Of a stretch of 64,000 nucleotides of DNA, positions 8,530-17,078 are shown piece by piece. Source of the stretch: Alistipes sp. (lineage in GTDB: Bacteria; Bacteroidota; Bacteroidia; Bacteroidales; Rikenellaceae). The position numbers and the translations under genes were made by a program. The number at the start of each line of letters is the position of its first letter. Positions within the stretch are counted from its first letter, which is position 1. The stretch covers positions 45,010-109,009 of the forward strand of contig JAFVIB010000009.1 in NCBI GenBank assembly GCA_017474235.1, in the 5' to 3' direction. Under the pieces are notes generated by a model, which saw nothing but the letters and a program-made list of their open reading frames with translations, made no database searches and was not told the origin of the DNA.

Positions 8530-10122
8530 ATGAAGAGACTAATTTTTTCGGTTGTAGCCCTCTGTTCGCTCCTCTCAGCCTCGGCACAGATAACCCTTGG
8601 CGAGAAGGGTGGTGTAATCTCGGGCAGTATCGAGAGTAACAATATCGTCTATTTCAACGATAAGGCACTCTCTACCCCTGCGCCTGATACACACTTCGGC
8701 TCAAACGACTATATCAAGGTCGATTATGCTATCGACCGCTTCTCGGCAGGTATCCAACTTGAGACCTACCTGCCAGCCCTTCAGGGTTACGAGATTGGCA
8801 ACTACGGTAAGCAATTTAAGGTTCTTACCCCTATGGTCTATGCACAGTGGCAGGACAAGAGCTACTCTGTAACTGTAGGTAATCTCTACGACCAATTTGG
8901 TAACGGACTGATTTTCCGTACATTCGAGGACCGTCAGCTCGGTTTTAACAACACTCTGCTCGGTGTTCGCGCAACGGCTAATATCGGCAACTATGTCGCA
9001 GTAAAGGCACTCTACGGTCGCCCACGCCTATATACAAACTATAAGAGTTGTTGGGCAGGTGGCGCAGATTTGAGCCTCTCGCTTGGCGATATGTTCGGTA
9101 TGAAGCAGGGCTCACTCTTTATCGAGGGTAGCTATGCCAACAGAATGGATGATCAGATTGGCAAGGCGACTGACAACCTCCTTAATATGTACTCGGCTCG
9201 CCTGAATATGGATATTGCAGGTGTTACCCTCCGCGGAGAGTATGCCGGCAAGGGTATTGATAAGTCAAATGCCTCTAATTCATCAGATAAGGGCAAGGCT
9301 ATCTATGGAGAGTTGGGTTACTCTGTTGGTAACTTCAGCTTTACCGCTATGGGTCGTGTGCTGGACAAGATGGGTACACCTCTCTGTGCAACAGGTAACG
9401 GCACGGGCAATACCCTTAACTACCTCCCTGCACTTACTCGCCAATATACCTATATGCTTGCAAACCTCAACCCTTATCAGGTAAATGTCGAGGGCGAGGT
9501 TGGTGGTCAAGCAGACTTCTACTACTCATACCGTAGCAAGACAAACCGTTACCGCTATTGGAATATCCACGCAAACTACTCTACCTACTACACTCTTCGT
9601 AAGAGTCAGAGTAAGAGCGGTAACCGTGAGCGTCTGTGGCAGGATATAAATGTAGATGTAGAGCGTCAGTGGGGCAAGAAGCTCAAAACTACGCTCCTCT
9701 ACTCTTTCCAAGAGTGGAATCCATACCACGGTTATCACCACCGCACCTATGTATCGAACATCTTTGTTGCCGATGTGCAGTACAAGTTCAACCGCAAGAC
9801 CTCTATGCGCGTAGAGGCTCAGTATCTGCTTTCAGGCGAGTACGAGGGCGATTGGGTAGCAGGTTTGGTCGAGTTTAACCTCGCGCCAAAGTGGAGTTTC
9901 TTTGTGAGCGATATGTACAATATCGGTCGAACAGACAGAAATGGCGAGTACAAAGGCACAAAGAAGAACTACTACTCTGTTGGCGGTAGCTACACAATCA
10001 AGCGTACACGCATACAGCTGAGCTATGGCAGAAACCGTGCAGGATTTATCTGCTCGGGCGGTGTATGTCGCTACTCTCCTGAGTATAACGGAATCAACAT
10101 TGCTGTAACCTCTTCATTCTAA
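8530..10122 (+). CDS. Outer membrane beta-barrel protein (DUF6029-like)
   Basis: The 530-residue product starts at the ATG at 8530, which gives the signal peptide MKRLIFSVVALCSLLSASAQ; the longer frame beginning at 8476 overlaps the previous gene. The rest is a run of alternating aromatic/polar beta strands typical of an outer membrane barrel (GGQADFYYSYRSKTNRYRY, and many YGR/WNI strands), ending in IAVTSSF with the C-terminal Phe expected of barrel proteins. It resembles proteins I recall as DUF6029. Substrate unknown; its redoxin and Omp28-like partners suggest a thiol-related role, which is inference only. Confidence 0.75.
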   Translation: MKRLIFSVVALCSLLSASAQITLGEKGGVISGSIESNNIVYFNDKALSTPAPDTHFGSNDYIKVDYAIDRFSAGIQLETYLPALQGYEIGNYGKQFKVLTPMVYAQWQDKSYSVTVGNLYDQFGNGLIFRTFEDRQLGFNNTLLGVRATANIGNYVAVKALYGRPRLYTNYKSCWAGGADLSLSLGDMFGMKQGSLFIEGSYANRMDDQIGKATDNLLNMYSARLNMDIAGVTLRGEYAGKGIDKSNASNSSDKGKAIYGELGYSVGNFSFTAMGRVLDKMGTPLCATGNGTGNTLNYLPALTRQYTYMLANLNPYQVNVEGEVGGQADFYYSYRSKTNRYRYWNIHANYSTYYTLRKSQSKSGNRERLWQDINVDVERQWGKKLKTTLLYSFQEWNPYHGYHHRTYVSNIFVADVQYKFNRKTSMRVEAQYLLSGEYEGDWVAGLVEFNLAPKWSFFVSDMYNIGRTDRNGEYKGTKKNYYSVGGSYTIKRTRIQLSYGRNRAGFICSGGVCRYSPEYNGINIAVTSSF

Positions 10123-10127
10123 AGGCT

Positions 10128-11573
10128 ATGAGAAAGTTTTTATATACACTAATCGCTATTGCAGCGACACTCTTGACAACATCTTGTCTATACGGTTTAG
10201 GTAGTGACGATGGTCTTGAGATTGAGGATACTTCGGGCTTTAAGGTAGAGGTTTCGTCAAATGTTATCTCGGCAGATGGCGAGGATATAGCTGTATTCCG
10301 CGCATTTTACAATGGCGAGGAGGTTACCTCTGAGTGTACTCTCTACAACACCACAGCAAACGAGACTATGGAGGATATGAGCTTCTCGACCTATGTGCCG
10401 GGTATGTATATGTTCTATGTCAAGTATCAGGATTATCAGAGTGAGAGTATTACCGTCACAGCCGTTGTAGATATCGACTTCAGCGACAAGGAGGAGAGCG
10501 GACTGAGTGTTACCCTCTCGACAAACTTGGTACAGGTAAGTCAGGGCTATGCTGCATTTATAGTTCGCTACAATGGTAAGGTAATTCTTCCTGATGAGAT
10601 TGAGAAGGTCAAGTTCTACGATGCCGAGACTGACAGTCCGATTACTGTCGATTACACAGCCTTTGTATCAGAGTCGGGAACAGAGTATGTTCTGCCTGCA
10701 TATGTAGCAATAGAGGTGGGCACAAAGAGTTTTTGGGCAAGTTATAAGACCTCTAATACACGCGAGACTCCGGTATCTATCATCTCTGTAAACTCCAAAA
10801 TTCCGGCTCGTCCTGCCGATGCAGAGCCTAATAATCTCGACTTTAAGCACCGCGCACTCTTCACTCAGCTTACAGGTACTTGGTGCGGATACTGCCCTAA
10901 TATGATTGCAGCATTCCACTATATGTTTGAGGAGGCAAACTATAAGGATAAGTTTGTACACACAGCAGTTCACGGTGGCGACAAGTTTGCTACCACGCTG
11001 CCTGACGGTCGTGATTTGGCAAGCATCCTCAACACATCGGGAGGCTACCCTTACACTATCGCAAATCTCTCTTATGGTCTTTCGACAAATAATAGCCTTG
11101 AGAACAATATCGGTGCTATTATGGGTGCTATTGAGGGTACTATGAAGAGCGAGGCGCGCGCAGGTATTGCAGCCCGTACAGAGCTGAAAGACAATATGTT
11201 GCTTATCCGTGCATCTGTCAAGGCTTCGCACGCGGGCGAGTACTATATCGGTGCTTGGTTGGTGGAGAGTAACCTTCAGGCAGCGCAGAGTAACTATACA
11301 GATATTAAGGAGGACTTTCTTGATATTCACGAGAATGTTGTTCGTATTGCAGATAGCAACACAACCAACTTCTTGGGTCATCCACTCGGAAATATCGGCA
11401 AGGGAGAGCGTGCAGACCACCTCTTCATTATGGAGCTTGACCCATCGTGGAAGGTAGAAAACTGCCACTTGGTGCTCTTCGCCTCAACTGTGCAGTTTAA
11501 CTCGCTGACTATGACAAATGCAGTTAAGACTACATCTCTTACTTCGGGTGTCGATTTCGAGTACAAGAAGTAA
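10128..11573 (+). CDS. Omp28-related lipoprotein with thioredoxin-like CxxC domain
   Basis: The 481-residue product has a lipobox (LLTTSC), two Ig-like N-terminal modules (about residues 35-125 and 130-220), and a C-terminal domain starting ALFTQLTGTWCGYCPNM. The WCGYC motif plus AVHGGDKFATTLP matches the Omp28 family, named from a Porphyromonas gingivalis outer membrane protein. A role in surface or periplasmic redox or adhesion is possible; the CxxC is intact. It starts 5 bases after the barrel gene, so the two are co-transcribed. A terminator follows. Confidence 0.85.
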   Translation: MRKFLYTLIAIAATLLTTSCLYGLGSDDGLEIEDTSGFKVEVSSNVISADGEDIAVFRAFYNGEEVTSECTLYNTTANETMEDMSFSTYVPGMYMFYVKYQDYQSESITVTAVVDIDFSDKEESGLSVTLSTNLVQVSQGYAAFIVRYNGKVILPDEIEKVKFYDAETDSPITVDYTAFVSESGTEYVLPAYVAIEVGTKSFWASYKTSNTRETPVSIISVNSKIPARPADAEPNNLDFKHRALFTQLTGTWCGYCPNMIAAFHYMFEEANYKDKFVHTAVHGGDKFATTLPDGRDLASILNTSGGYPYTIANLSYGLSTNNSLENNIGAIMGAIEGTMKSEARAGIAARTELKDNMLLIRASVKASHAGEYYIGAWLVESNLQAAQSNYTDIKEDFLDIHENVVRIADSNTTNFLGHPLGNIGKGERADHLFIMELDPSWKVENCHLVLFASTVQFNSLTMTNAVKTTSLTSGVDFEYKK

Positions 11574-11589
11574 CAGAACATAATCTATC

Positions 11590-11627
11590 GAAATAGGGGT
11601 TTTATTTGAAAAATCCCTATTTTTATT
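11590..11627 (+). terminator. Terminator of the redoxin/barrel/Omp28 operon
   Basis: AATAGGGGTTTT pairs with AAAAATCCCTATT and is followed by a T-rich run. The loop contains the TTTG used as -33 box of the coaD promoter. Confidence 0.8.
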
Positions 11628-11635
11628 TACCTTTG
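11605..11635 (+). promoter_or_regulatory. coaD promoter, embedded in the preceding terminator
   Basis: TTTG at 11605-11608, a 19-base spacer and TACCTTTG at 11628-11635. Only 8 bases separate the -7 box from the coaD ATG, so the mRNA leader is very short or absent. Confidence 0.75.
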
Positions 11636-11643
11636 TAGCTAAT

Positions 11644-12114
11644 ATGAAGAGAATTGCACTTTTCCCGGGTTCGTTTGACCCATTTACTCGCGGTCACGAG
11701 TCACTTGTCGAGGGGGCTTTAAGGCTCTTTGACGAGGTTGTTATCGCTGTGGGCGAGAATGTCTCAAAGCGAGGTCTGCTCACTGTCGAGCAGCGTCAGA
11801 GGCTCATCTCTGACCGCTATGCCGGCGAGGAGAGGGTCAAAGTAACATCGTACAGCTGCCTTACAGGCGACTTTGCTCGTCAGGTGGGTGCTGTGGCGAT
11901 GATTAGAGGTATCAGAAATACTACCGACTTCAACTTTGAACGCTCTATAGAGGCTACAAACCGACGCATATTTCCGGAGATTACAACCGTGATGCTCGTA
12001 ACACCCGATGAGTATGCACATATCTCGTCAAGCATCGTCAGGGAGCTTCTCAGCTTCGGTCACGATGTGGCTGAGTTTATGCCCGAAGGCATTGATATTA
12101 AGAACTATTTGTAA
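11644..12114 (+). CDS. coaD: Phosphopantetheine adenylyltransferase
   Basis: The 156-residue product has the nucleotidyltransferase motif GSFDPFTRGH (residues 9-18), IRGIRNTTDF for phosphopantetheine binding, and the C-terminal ISSSIVREL (the ISSTxVRE motif). The enzyme converts 4'-phosphopantetheine and ATP to dephospho-CoA, the penultimate step of CoA synthesis, in the cytoplasm. Length is normal. It is the first gene of a run with lpxD and two DUF4369-like lipoproteins. Confidence 0.95.
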   Translation: MKRIALFPGSFDPFTRGHESLVEGALRLFDEVVIAVGENVSKRGLLTVEQRQRLISDRYAGEERVKVTSYSCLTGDFARQVGAVAMIRGIRNTTDFNFERSIEATNRRIFPEITTVMLVTPDEYAHISSSIVRELLSFGHDVAEFMPEGIDIKNYL

Positions 12115-12132
12115 TTTTATAGGATAGATAAC

Positions 12133-13170
12133 ATGCAATTTACAGCTGAAATGATTGCCGGACTTATCTCCGGCGAAGTAGTTGGCGACAAGAACGCTAC
12201 AGTACATACAGTATCTTCGATAGAGGATGGCAAAGAGGGAGGTCTTGCCTATCTGTCTAATCCTAAATATGAGCAGTATCTATACACTACTCGTTGCTCT
12301 ATCGTGCTGGTGGATAAGGCTTTCGAGCCGAAGAGCGAGGTTGCAGCTACCCTTATTAAGGTCGAGAATGTGGGTGCTTGTGTACTCCAACTGCTTCAGA
12401 TGTATCAGGCAATGAAGCCACAGAAGAGCGGCATCTCCCCTCGCGCATCTATCTCCGAGAAGGCGACTATTGGTCAGAACTGCTATATCGGCGACTTCGC
12501 CGTTATTGAGGCTGGTGCTGTTGTGGGCAATGGCGTAAAGATATATCCACAGTGCTATGTGGGCGACAATGTGAAGGTGGGCGATAATACCACTCTCTAC
12601 CCTCGCGTGACTATCTATGAGGGCTGCTCTGTGGGTAACCGCTGCATTATCCACGCAGGCGCAGTTATCGGTGCTGACGGCTTCGGCTTTGCTCCAAATG
12701 CGGCAGGTGGTTTCGACAAGATTCCGCAGCTGGGTAATGTGATTATCGAGGACGATGTAGAGATTGGTGCAAACACCTGTATCGACCGTGCAAAGACCGA
12801 CTCGACAATTATCCGTCGTGGTGTGAAGCTGGACAACCTTATTCAGGTGGGTCACAATGTACAGATTGGCGAGAATACCGTATCTTCAGCGCAGATGGGT
12901 ATTGCCGGTACATCCAAAGTTGGTAAAAACTGCTTCCTCGCAGGTCAGGTGGGCATTGCCGACCATATTACCGTGGGCGACAATGTAAAGATTGGTTCAC
13001 AGAGTGGTATCGACCGCGATGTTCCTTCGGGTGAGGTACGCTTCGGTTCACCTGCACTCAAGGGTATGGGCTACTACCGCAGTTTTGCAGTCTTTAAGGA
13101 GCTTCCTGAGATGGCACGACAGCTCCGAGCTTTGGAGAAAAAGGTTGCCGAACTTACAAAGGAGGAGTAA
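12133..13170 (+). CDS. lpxD: UDP-3-O-acylglucosamine N-acyltransferase
   Basis: The 345-residue product has an N-terminal uridine-binding domain (to about residue 100), a left-handed beta-helix of hexapeptide repeats (from about 105) and a short C-terminal helix. The catalytic His is H241 in [10 protein letters not shown]. The enzyme adds the second acyl chain in lipid A synthesis. It lies 18 bases after coaD; co-transcription is likely. Confidence 0.95.
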   Translation: MQFTAEMIAGLISGEVVGDKNATVHTVSSIEDGKEGGLAYLSNPKYEQYLYTTRCSIVLVDKAFEPKSEVAATLIKVENVGACVLQLLQMYQAMKPQKSGISPRASISEKATIGQNCYIGDFAVIEAGAVVGNGVKIYPQCYVGDNVKVGDNTTLYPRVTIYEGCSVGNRCIIHAGAVIGADGFGFAPNAAGGFDKIPQLGNVIIEDDVEIGANTCIDRAKTDSTIIRRGVKLDNLIQVGHNVQIGENTVSSAQMGIAGTSKVGKNCFLAGQVGIADHITVGDNVKIGSQSGIDRDVPSGEVRFGSPALKGMGYYRSFAVFKELPEMARQLRALEKKVAELTKEE

Positions 13171-13172
13171 CG

Positions 13173-13802
13173 ATGATTTTAGCACTTATCCTTACACTAC
13201 TCTTCGGAGGCTGCAACAGAGACGCTGACAGCTATCTGATTGAGGGTACTACAGCCAAGCAGAGTGGCTACTACTATCTGCTTGAGGGGTACAACATTGT
13301 CGATTCGGCAGAAGTCGTAAATGGTCACTATCGCTTTGAAGGTCAGATAGATGCCCGCGTACCGGTACGCAACATCGCCAGCGCATCGAGTGCAATTGAG
13401 GTTGTGGGCAATACACGCTTTGCGCAGGTTATCCTTGAGGGTGGCACTATAGAGGTGTCGGAAGATGACTACAGCCCGACAGGAGGTCTGAAGGTTGTCG
13501 GCACAAAGGGTAATGAGGCGATGTACAACTTCGCTGTTGAGGCTATGGCTCTGCAAGAGCAGATTAGAGATTGTTTCGACAACACTACCCGCAAGCGTCT
13601 GATGACTCGCTACGAGAAGTTGGTCGATAGAACGATAAGGCGAAACCTTGACAACTACGCCGGCGTCAATCTGCTTATGGCAAGCGGTGGCAGATACAGC
13701 GCAGAGCAGCGCAGAGAGTTTATTGAGCGAATGAGCAGCAGTATGCGTCAGACAGAGGCTGTAGAGAGTATGATTGAAAATTTAAACACAAATAATAACT
13801 AA
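13173..13802 (+). CDS. DUF4369-like lipoprotein without a thioredoxin domain
   Basis: The 209-residue product starts two bases after lpxD and has a short lipoprotein signal (TLLFGGC). The N-terminal half resembles DUF4369 (YYLLEGYNIVDSAEVVNGHY, where a DS-x-x-x-x-x-G-x-F pattern is typical), followed by a helical region. The next gene has the same layout plus a thioredoxin domain, so this looks like a truncated paralogue or dedicated partner. No catalytic motif is visible. Confidence 0.7.
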   Translation: MILALILTLLFGGCNRDADSYLIEGTTAKQSGYYYLLEGYNIVDSAEVVNGHYRFEGQIDARVPVRNIASASSAIEVVGNTRFAQVILEGGTIEVSEDDYSPTGGLKVVGTKGNEAMYNFAVEAMALQEQIRDCFDNTTRKRLMTRYEKLVDRTIRRNLDNYAGVNLLMASGGRYSAEQRREFIERMSSSMRQTEAVESMIENLNTNNN

Positions 13803-13803
13803 T

Positions 13804-14868
13804 ATGAAGAAGATTTTTGCAATTTTGGCAGTAGCAGCAGTGGCTGTAGGCTGCAATAACCACCGCTCAACAATCAGCGGTAATGTCCTCGGCATTGAGG
13901 ATGGCACTATCTACTTGGCAGAGGCAGGTCGTAACGGTGCTTTGGTAGATTCTACAGAGATTAAGGGCGGCAAGTTCGTCTTTAATATTGACGATGCAGC
14001 ACAGTTGCTCACCCTGCGTACAGCAGAGGAGGGCGTGGCTGCCGTATTTACAGAGGATGGTAATATTACTGTCGAGGGTAACCTTGCAGATAACTCTGTG
14101 AAGGCTGTAGGTACACCTGCAAACGATGCATTCAACGCCTACAACGAGGCTATGACATCAATCAACCAGCGTTATGCCGAGGCTGAGGATGCAGAGGCGC
14201 GTAAGGCTATCTATGAGGAGTATAACACATTTGTCGAGCAGACTATCGAGAGCAATATGGGCAATATCTTCGGTGTCTTCATGTTCATAGAGAACAAGAG
14301 CTACGAGCTGTCTGCAGCAGAGATGGTGAAGAGCCTCAACTCCCTGAGCGAGGAGCTTAAGAGCCTGCCATTGGTGACTAAAACTATCGAGAAGGCTACA
14401 CGCAAGATGCGCACAGAGCCAAAGAGAGAGGGTAGCGACTTTATCCCTACATACATCAACATCGAGCAGCCAAATGTCGATGGTACAGCAGTATCTCTTC
14501 AGAGCGTTGTCGAGAAGCAGGGCAACAAGTATGTACTGCTCGACTTCTGGGCTTCTTGGTGCAATCCTTGCATGGGCGAGATGCCATATCTGAGAGCTGC
14601 TTACGCGAAGTACCACAAGAAGGGCTTTGAGATTTACGGTGTCTCTTTCGATAGCAAAGCCGAGGCTTGGAAGAGTGCAATCGAGAAGCAGGAGATGAAG
14701 TGGGTCAATGTTAGCATCCTCCAGAGCTTCAATAACCCTGCAGCTGAGGATTATGTTGTCGAGAGCATCCCTACAAACTTCCTTATCGACTGCTCAAATG
14801 GCGAGATTATCGCTAAAAATCTCCGTGGCGAGGCTGTAGCAGAGAAGCTTGCTGAGCTGCTGAAGTAA
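13804..14868 (+). CDS. DUF4369-thioredoxin lipoprotein (TlpA/ResA-like thiol-disulfide oxidoreductase)
   Basis: The 354-residue product has a lipobox (AVAVGC), an N-terminal DUF4369-like beta domain (about 25-100), a helical linker (110-200) and a C-terminal thioredoxin domain with FWASWCNPC and the cis-Pro segment SIPTNFLID. Such proteins are common in Bacteroidetes and sit in the periplasm as membrane-tethered disulfide reductases. The active-site cysteines are intact. The gene follows its shorter paralogue with a one-base gap. Confidence 0.88.
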   Translation: MKKIFAILAVAAVAVGCNNHRSTISGNVLGIEDGTIYLAEAGRNGALVDSTEIKGGKFVFNIDDAAQLLTLRTAEEGVAAVFTEDGNITVEGNLADNSVKAVGTPANDAFNAYNEAMTSINQRYAEAEDAEARKAIYEEYNTFVEQTIESNMGNIFGVFMFIENKSYELSAAEMVKSLNSLSEELKSLPLVTKTIEKATRKMRTEPKREGSDFIPTYINIEQPNVDGTAVSLQSVVEKQGNKYVLLDFWASWCNPCMGEMPYLRAAYAKYHKKGFEIYGVSFDSKAEAWKSAIEKQEMKWVNVSILQSFNNPAAEDYVVESIPTNFLIDCSNGEIIAKNLRGEAVAEKLAELLK

Positions 14869-14884
14869 GAGTAAATCACAAGAT

Positions 14885-14921
14885 AGAAAAAGAGAGTTTT
14901 TAAATAAACTCTCTTTTTTTA
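14885..14921. terminator. Bidirectional terminator between the thioredoxin gene and ruvC
   Basis: AAAGAGAGTTT and AAACTCTCTTT form an 11-bp stem with runs of A upstream and T downstream, so it can act for both convergent genes. It touches the ruvC stop codon. Confidence 0.85.
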
Positions 14922-15527
14922 TTGAATCACCTTTTTTGGATTCTCCGCCACAAACTGCTCCCACGACTTCGTACCACGCTTTCGAGCGGTCTTTTCGCCA
15001 CCAAGACCCTTAATGCGAGAAGAGCCGAGTGCCTGATTTATAGGGCTTGAGATGCTATAATAGTGGGTTAGAGCCACAGCCATACCATCTGTAGCATCCA
15101 AACGACGCGGAGGGTCGGCAAACTTCAATGTTCGAAGAACAATCGATGCTACTTGCTCTTTTGAGGCTGCACCACTACCTGTAATCGACTGCTTTATGCG
15201 CGTAGGGGCATACTCGGCAACACTCTTATTACAGCTCAACGCAGCTGCCATAGCCACACCCTGCGCACGACCGAGCTTGAGCATACTCTGCACATTTTGC
15301 CCAAAGAATGGCGACTCAAGAGCCACCTCTCGCGGAGAGTAATTATCTATCAACTCTCTTACACGCTCAAAGATATAACGCAACTTGTCATACGGGTCGG
15401 CAATCTTGTGCAGGTCAATATCTCCCATAACCACAGCCCGAAGCTGATTTCCCTCAACCTCAAGTACGCCATAACCCATATAATTAGTTCCCGGGTCAAT
15501 GCCAAGAATACGAAACGGTCTATCCAT
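14919..15527 (-). CDS. ruvC: Holliday junction endonuclease RuvC
   Basis: The 202-residue product has the four acidic active-site residues with RuvC spacing: D11 (GIDPGTN), E71 (ALESPFFGQN), D144 and D147 (RRLDATDGMAVALTH). It resolves Holliday junctions with RuvAB. The C-terminal tail after about residue 165 (basic, ending ENPKKVIQ) is longer than in E. coli. It is convergent with the thioredoxin lipoprotein gene. Confidence 0.95.
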   Translation of the reverse strand: MDRPFRILGIDPGTNYMGYGVLEVEGNQLRAVVMGDIDLHKIADPYDKLRYIFERVRELIDNYSPREVALESPFFGQNVQSMLKLGRAQGVAMAAALSCNKSVAEYAPTRIKQSITGSGAASKEQVASIVLRTLKFADPPRRLDATDGMAVALTHYYSISSPINQALGSSRIKGLGGEKTARKRGTKSWEQFVAENPKKVIQ

Positions 15528-15543
15528 TGTTATATTGTTTTCA

Positions 15544-15551
15544 CAAAGATA
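15544..15551 (-). promoter_or_regulatory. -7 box of the ruvC promoter
   Basis: On the minus strand this reads TATCTTTG, 16 bases before the ruvC ATG. No TTTG at the usual spacing is seen. Confidence 0.5.
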
Positions 15552-15611
15552 GTGATTTTTATCAACACTACCCTTTTTGTTGTTATAACTTTCGTATTCA
15601 GCTTATAGTTC

Positions 15612-15786
15612 GCACCGATTTTATCGTCAGAATTTGTACTCCGCTCACACTCTGCACCATTTTGTTGTCAAAATACGGTAGATGCAACGCTCGGCAAAAA
15701 TACCCGCGAAGGGTAGTACTGTGCGTACGACCCTTTGCGGGTACTTTTTGTTAGCGGCAGCAGGTGCCGTATTTTCACAACAAAAT
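15612..15786. repeat. Nested palindromic element R2 (CGCTCGG/TTAGCGG type) at the end of the hut operon
   Basis: The core is 15659-15786. Outer arms 15659-15680 and 15765-15786 pair over 22 bases with one G-T pair and one C/C mismatch. CGCTCGGCAAAAA faces TTTTTGTTAGCGG, then an inner hairpin (15701-15714 with 15730-15743) has a loop containing AGTACTGTGCGTACG. The right arm includes the first base of the TAA stop of the last gene of the hut run. A second degenerate copy of the left arm, GCACCGATTTTATCGTCAG, lies at 15612. In RNA from the minus strand this would be a long 3' hairpin that could end or protect the transcript. Confidence 0.75.
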
Positions 15787-16112
15787 TAGCCTTTAGAGGC
15801 AATCTGTACTTGCAACCTAAACTCCGCCCCCTCAATATCGGTCTTAAGTCGAATATAGTTGCCGAAGTGGGTAACTTTTACGAAGTGTAAGCCCTTTTCG
15901 GTGATTGGGTTAAAAACTGTACCTTCGTCTGCCCAATGGATGCCGTCGAGGGAGATTTGCACGCGGGCGTTTAGTGTTCCAGAGCCGATAATATCTTCAA
16001 CAAGGATAAAGAAGATGACTTCATCTGCCCAGCCGACCTCGTATGGGTGTGTCTCAAAGCCCTCAGAGAAGGACTTTTTTATCTCTAAGTGTGCTGCATT
16101 AAACTGTTTCAT
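15786..16112 (-). CDS. Small unknown beta-rich protein at the end of the hut run
   Basis: The 108-residue product has no signal peptide. It alternates short strands (VIFFILVEDI, ARVQISLDGIHW, GLHFVKVTHFGNYIRLKTDI) in a pattern like a small beta-sandwich. I do not recognise a named family. It follows the 313-residue unknown gene by 24 bases and probably acts with it. The stop codon abuts palindromic element R2. Confidence 0.65.
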   Translation of the reverse strand: MKQFNAAHLEIKKSFSEGFETHPYEVGWADEVIFFILVEDIIGSGTLNARVQISLDGIHWADEGTVFNPITEKGLHFVKVTHFGNYIRLKTDIEGAEFRLQVQIASKG

Positions 16113-16136
16113 AGTAAGGTATATTCTATAAATTTA

Positions 16137-17078
16137 TTACTCCTGGGATACTACAAATGAATCTATATATAGGAATACTCGTCGATTAGTATCTGTTTCG
16201 AGCCATATCACAGGATTAATAAGACCATCTATACGGCGATACTTATCCACAGCGGTAATCTTATGTCCGCGCAGGTCGAAAATCTTATTTTGGCACTGCA
16301 TCTCGACATACTCTTTATCGATAATATCGACCTTCAAGCGCAAATACTGCCAATTGATTTTGCAGTCGGTCTCGTTATAGATAAGGTTTTGAGTACCATT
16401 TGGTACATCTTTATATCCTGCGTGGTAACCATCAGGGCGACGCTCGCCAAACCACCAGCAGTCCACGCCCCACTTGCACCAATCGCCATCAAGACCGAAA
16501 GCCCAATCTTTATCGGTGCCGGGTGTAGCCTGAATATACTGCCACTTGCGCATAGGCTTGCCATCGACCGTATTAAGGTAGCGAATACCCCAGAAGAATC
16601 TATTTCCGTCGTCCTGCGTATCTGAGCCTATACCGAAGGCGCGAATAGAGTCCTCGTGCAGACCGGGTTGTTCGCCTGTACCATCGACAGCGTTCTGCTC
16701 GCCCGTATAGGCAAACCAGCACTCAAGTTGCAGGTAGCGGGCATTTGGGTCCATATTTGACAGACGCTTAATGGCGTGACCCATAGAGCCCGGGGCTGGC
16801 GGCATAGAATAAGGATTTGCCACGGGGCGTGTAGAGAGTTTAAGCGAGTAGGTACCCGAGAATGAGCCGTGCGTACCCGGAAAACGGTATGTAGCCGAGC
16901 TGAGCATTACAGGGGGCCACTGGTCTTTATTGACCTTTGTTGGTGGCACATCAAAGTCGGGATGCTCGGTAAAGTTTGGCAACAGCACCATCCAACCGTT
17001 AAAGCCACGGTCAAAAATATCATAGCACAACACCCTCTTAAGCGGGTTGAAACGGCTATAAAGCATAATTTTATCCAT
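16137..17078 (-). CDS. Unknown conserved-looking protein, probably beta-sandwich (possible DUF6772 relative)
   Basis: The 313-residue product has no signal peptide. It is rich in Trp and Tyr with beta-strand patterns (RYLQLECWFAY, RFFWGIRYLN, WQYLRLKVDIIDKEYVEMQC), suggesting a jelly-roll fold related to carbohydrate-binding or laminin-G-like modules. I see no catalytic signature. It overlaps the upstream FAD oxidoreductase gene by 8 bases, so the two are translationally coupled. I recall DUF6772 proteins next to FAD oxidoreductases but cannot confirm membership. Confidence 0.6.
   Translation of the reverse strand: MDKIMLYSRFNPLKRVLCYDIFDRGFNGWMVLLPNFTEHPDFDVPPTKVNKDQWPPVMLSSATYRFPGTHGSFSGTYSLKLSTRPVANPYSMPPAPGSMGHAIKRLSNMDPNARYLQLECWFAYTGEQNAVDGTGEQPGLHEDSIRAFGIGSDTQDDGNRFFWGIRYLNTVDGKPMRKWQYIQATPGTDKDWAFGLDGDWCKWGVDCWWFGERRPDGYHAGYKDVPNGTQNLIYNETDCKINWQYLRLKVDIIDKEYVEMQCQNKIFDLRGHKITAVDKYRRIDGLINPVIWLETDTNRRVFLYIDSFVVSQE

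Noticed and set aside
15527-15754. A plus-strand open frame of 75 codons over R2
   Set aside because: It crosses the palindromic element and has no recognisable motif or promoter; the palindrome explains the composition.
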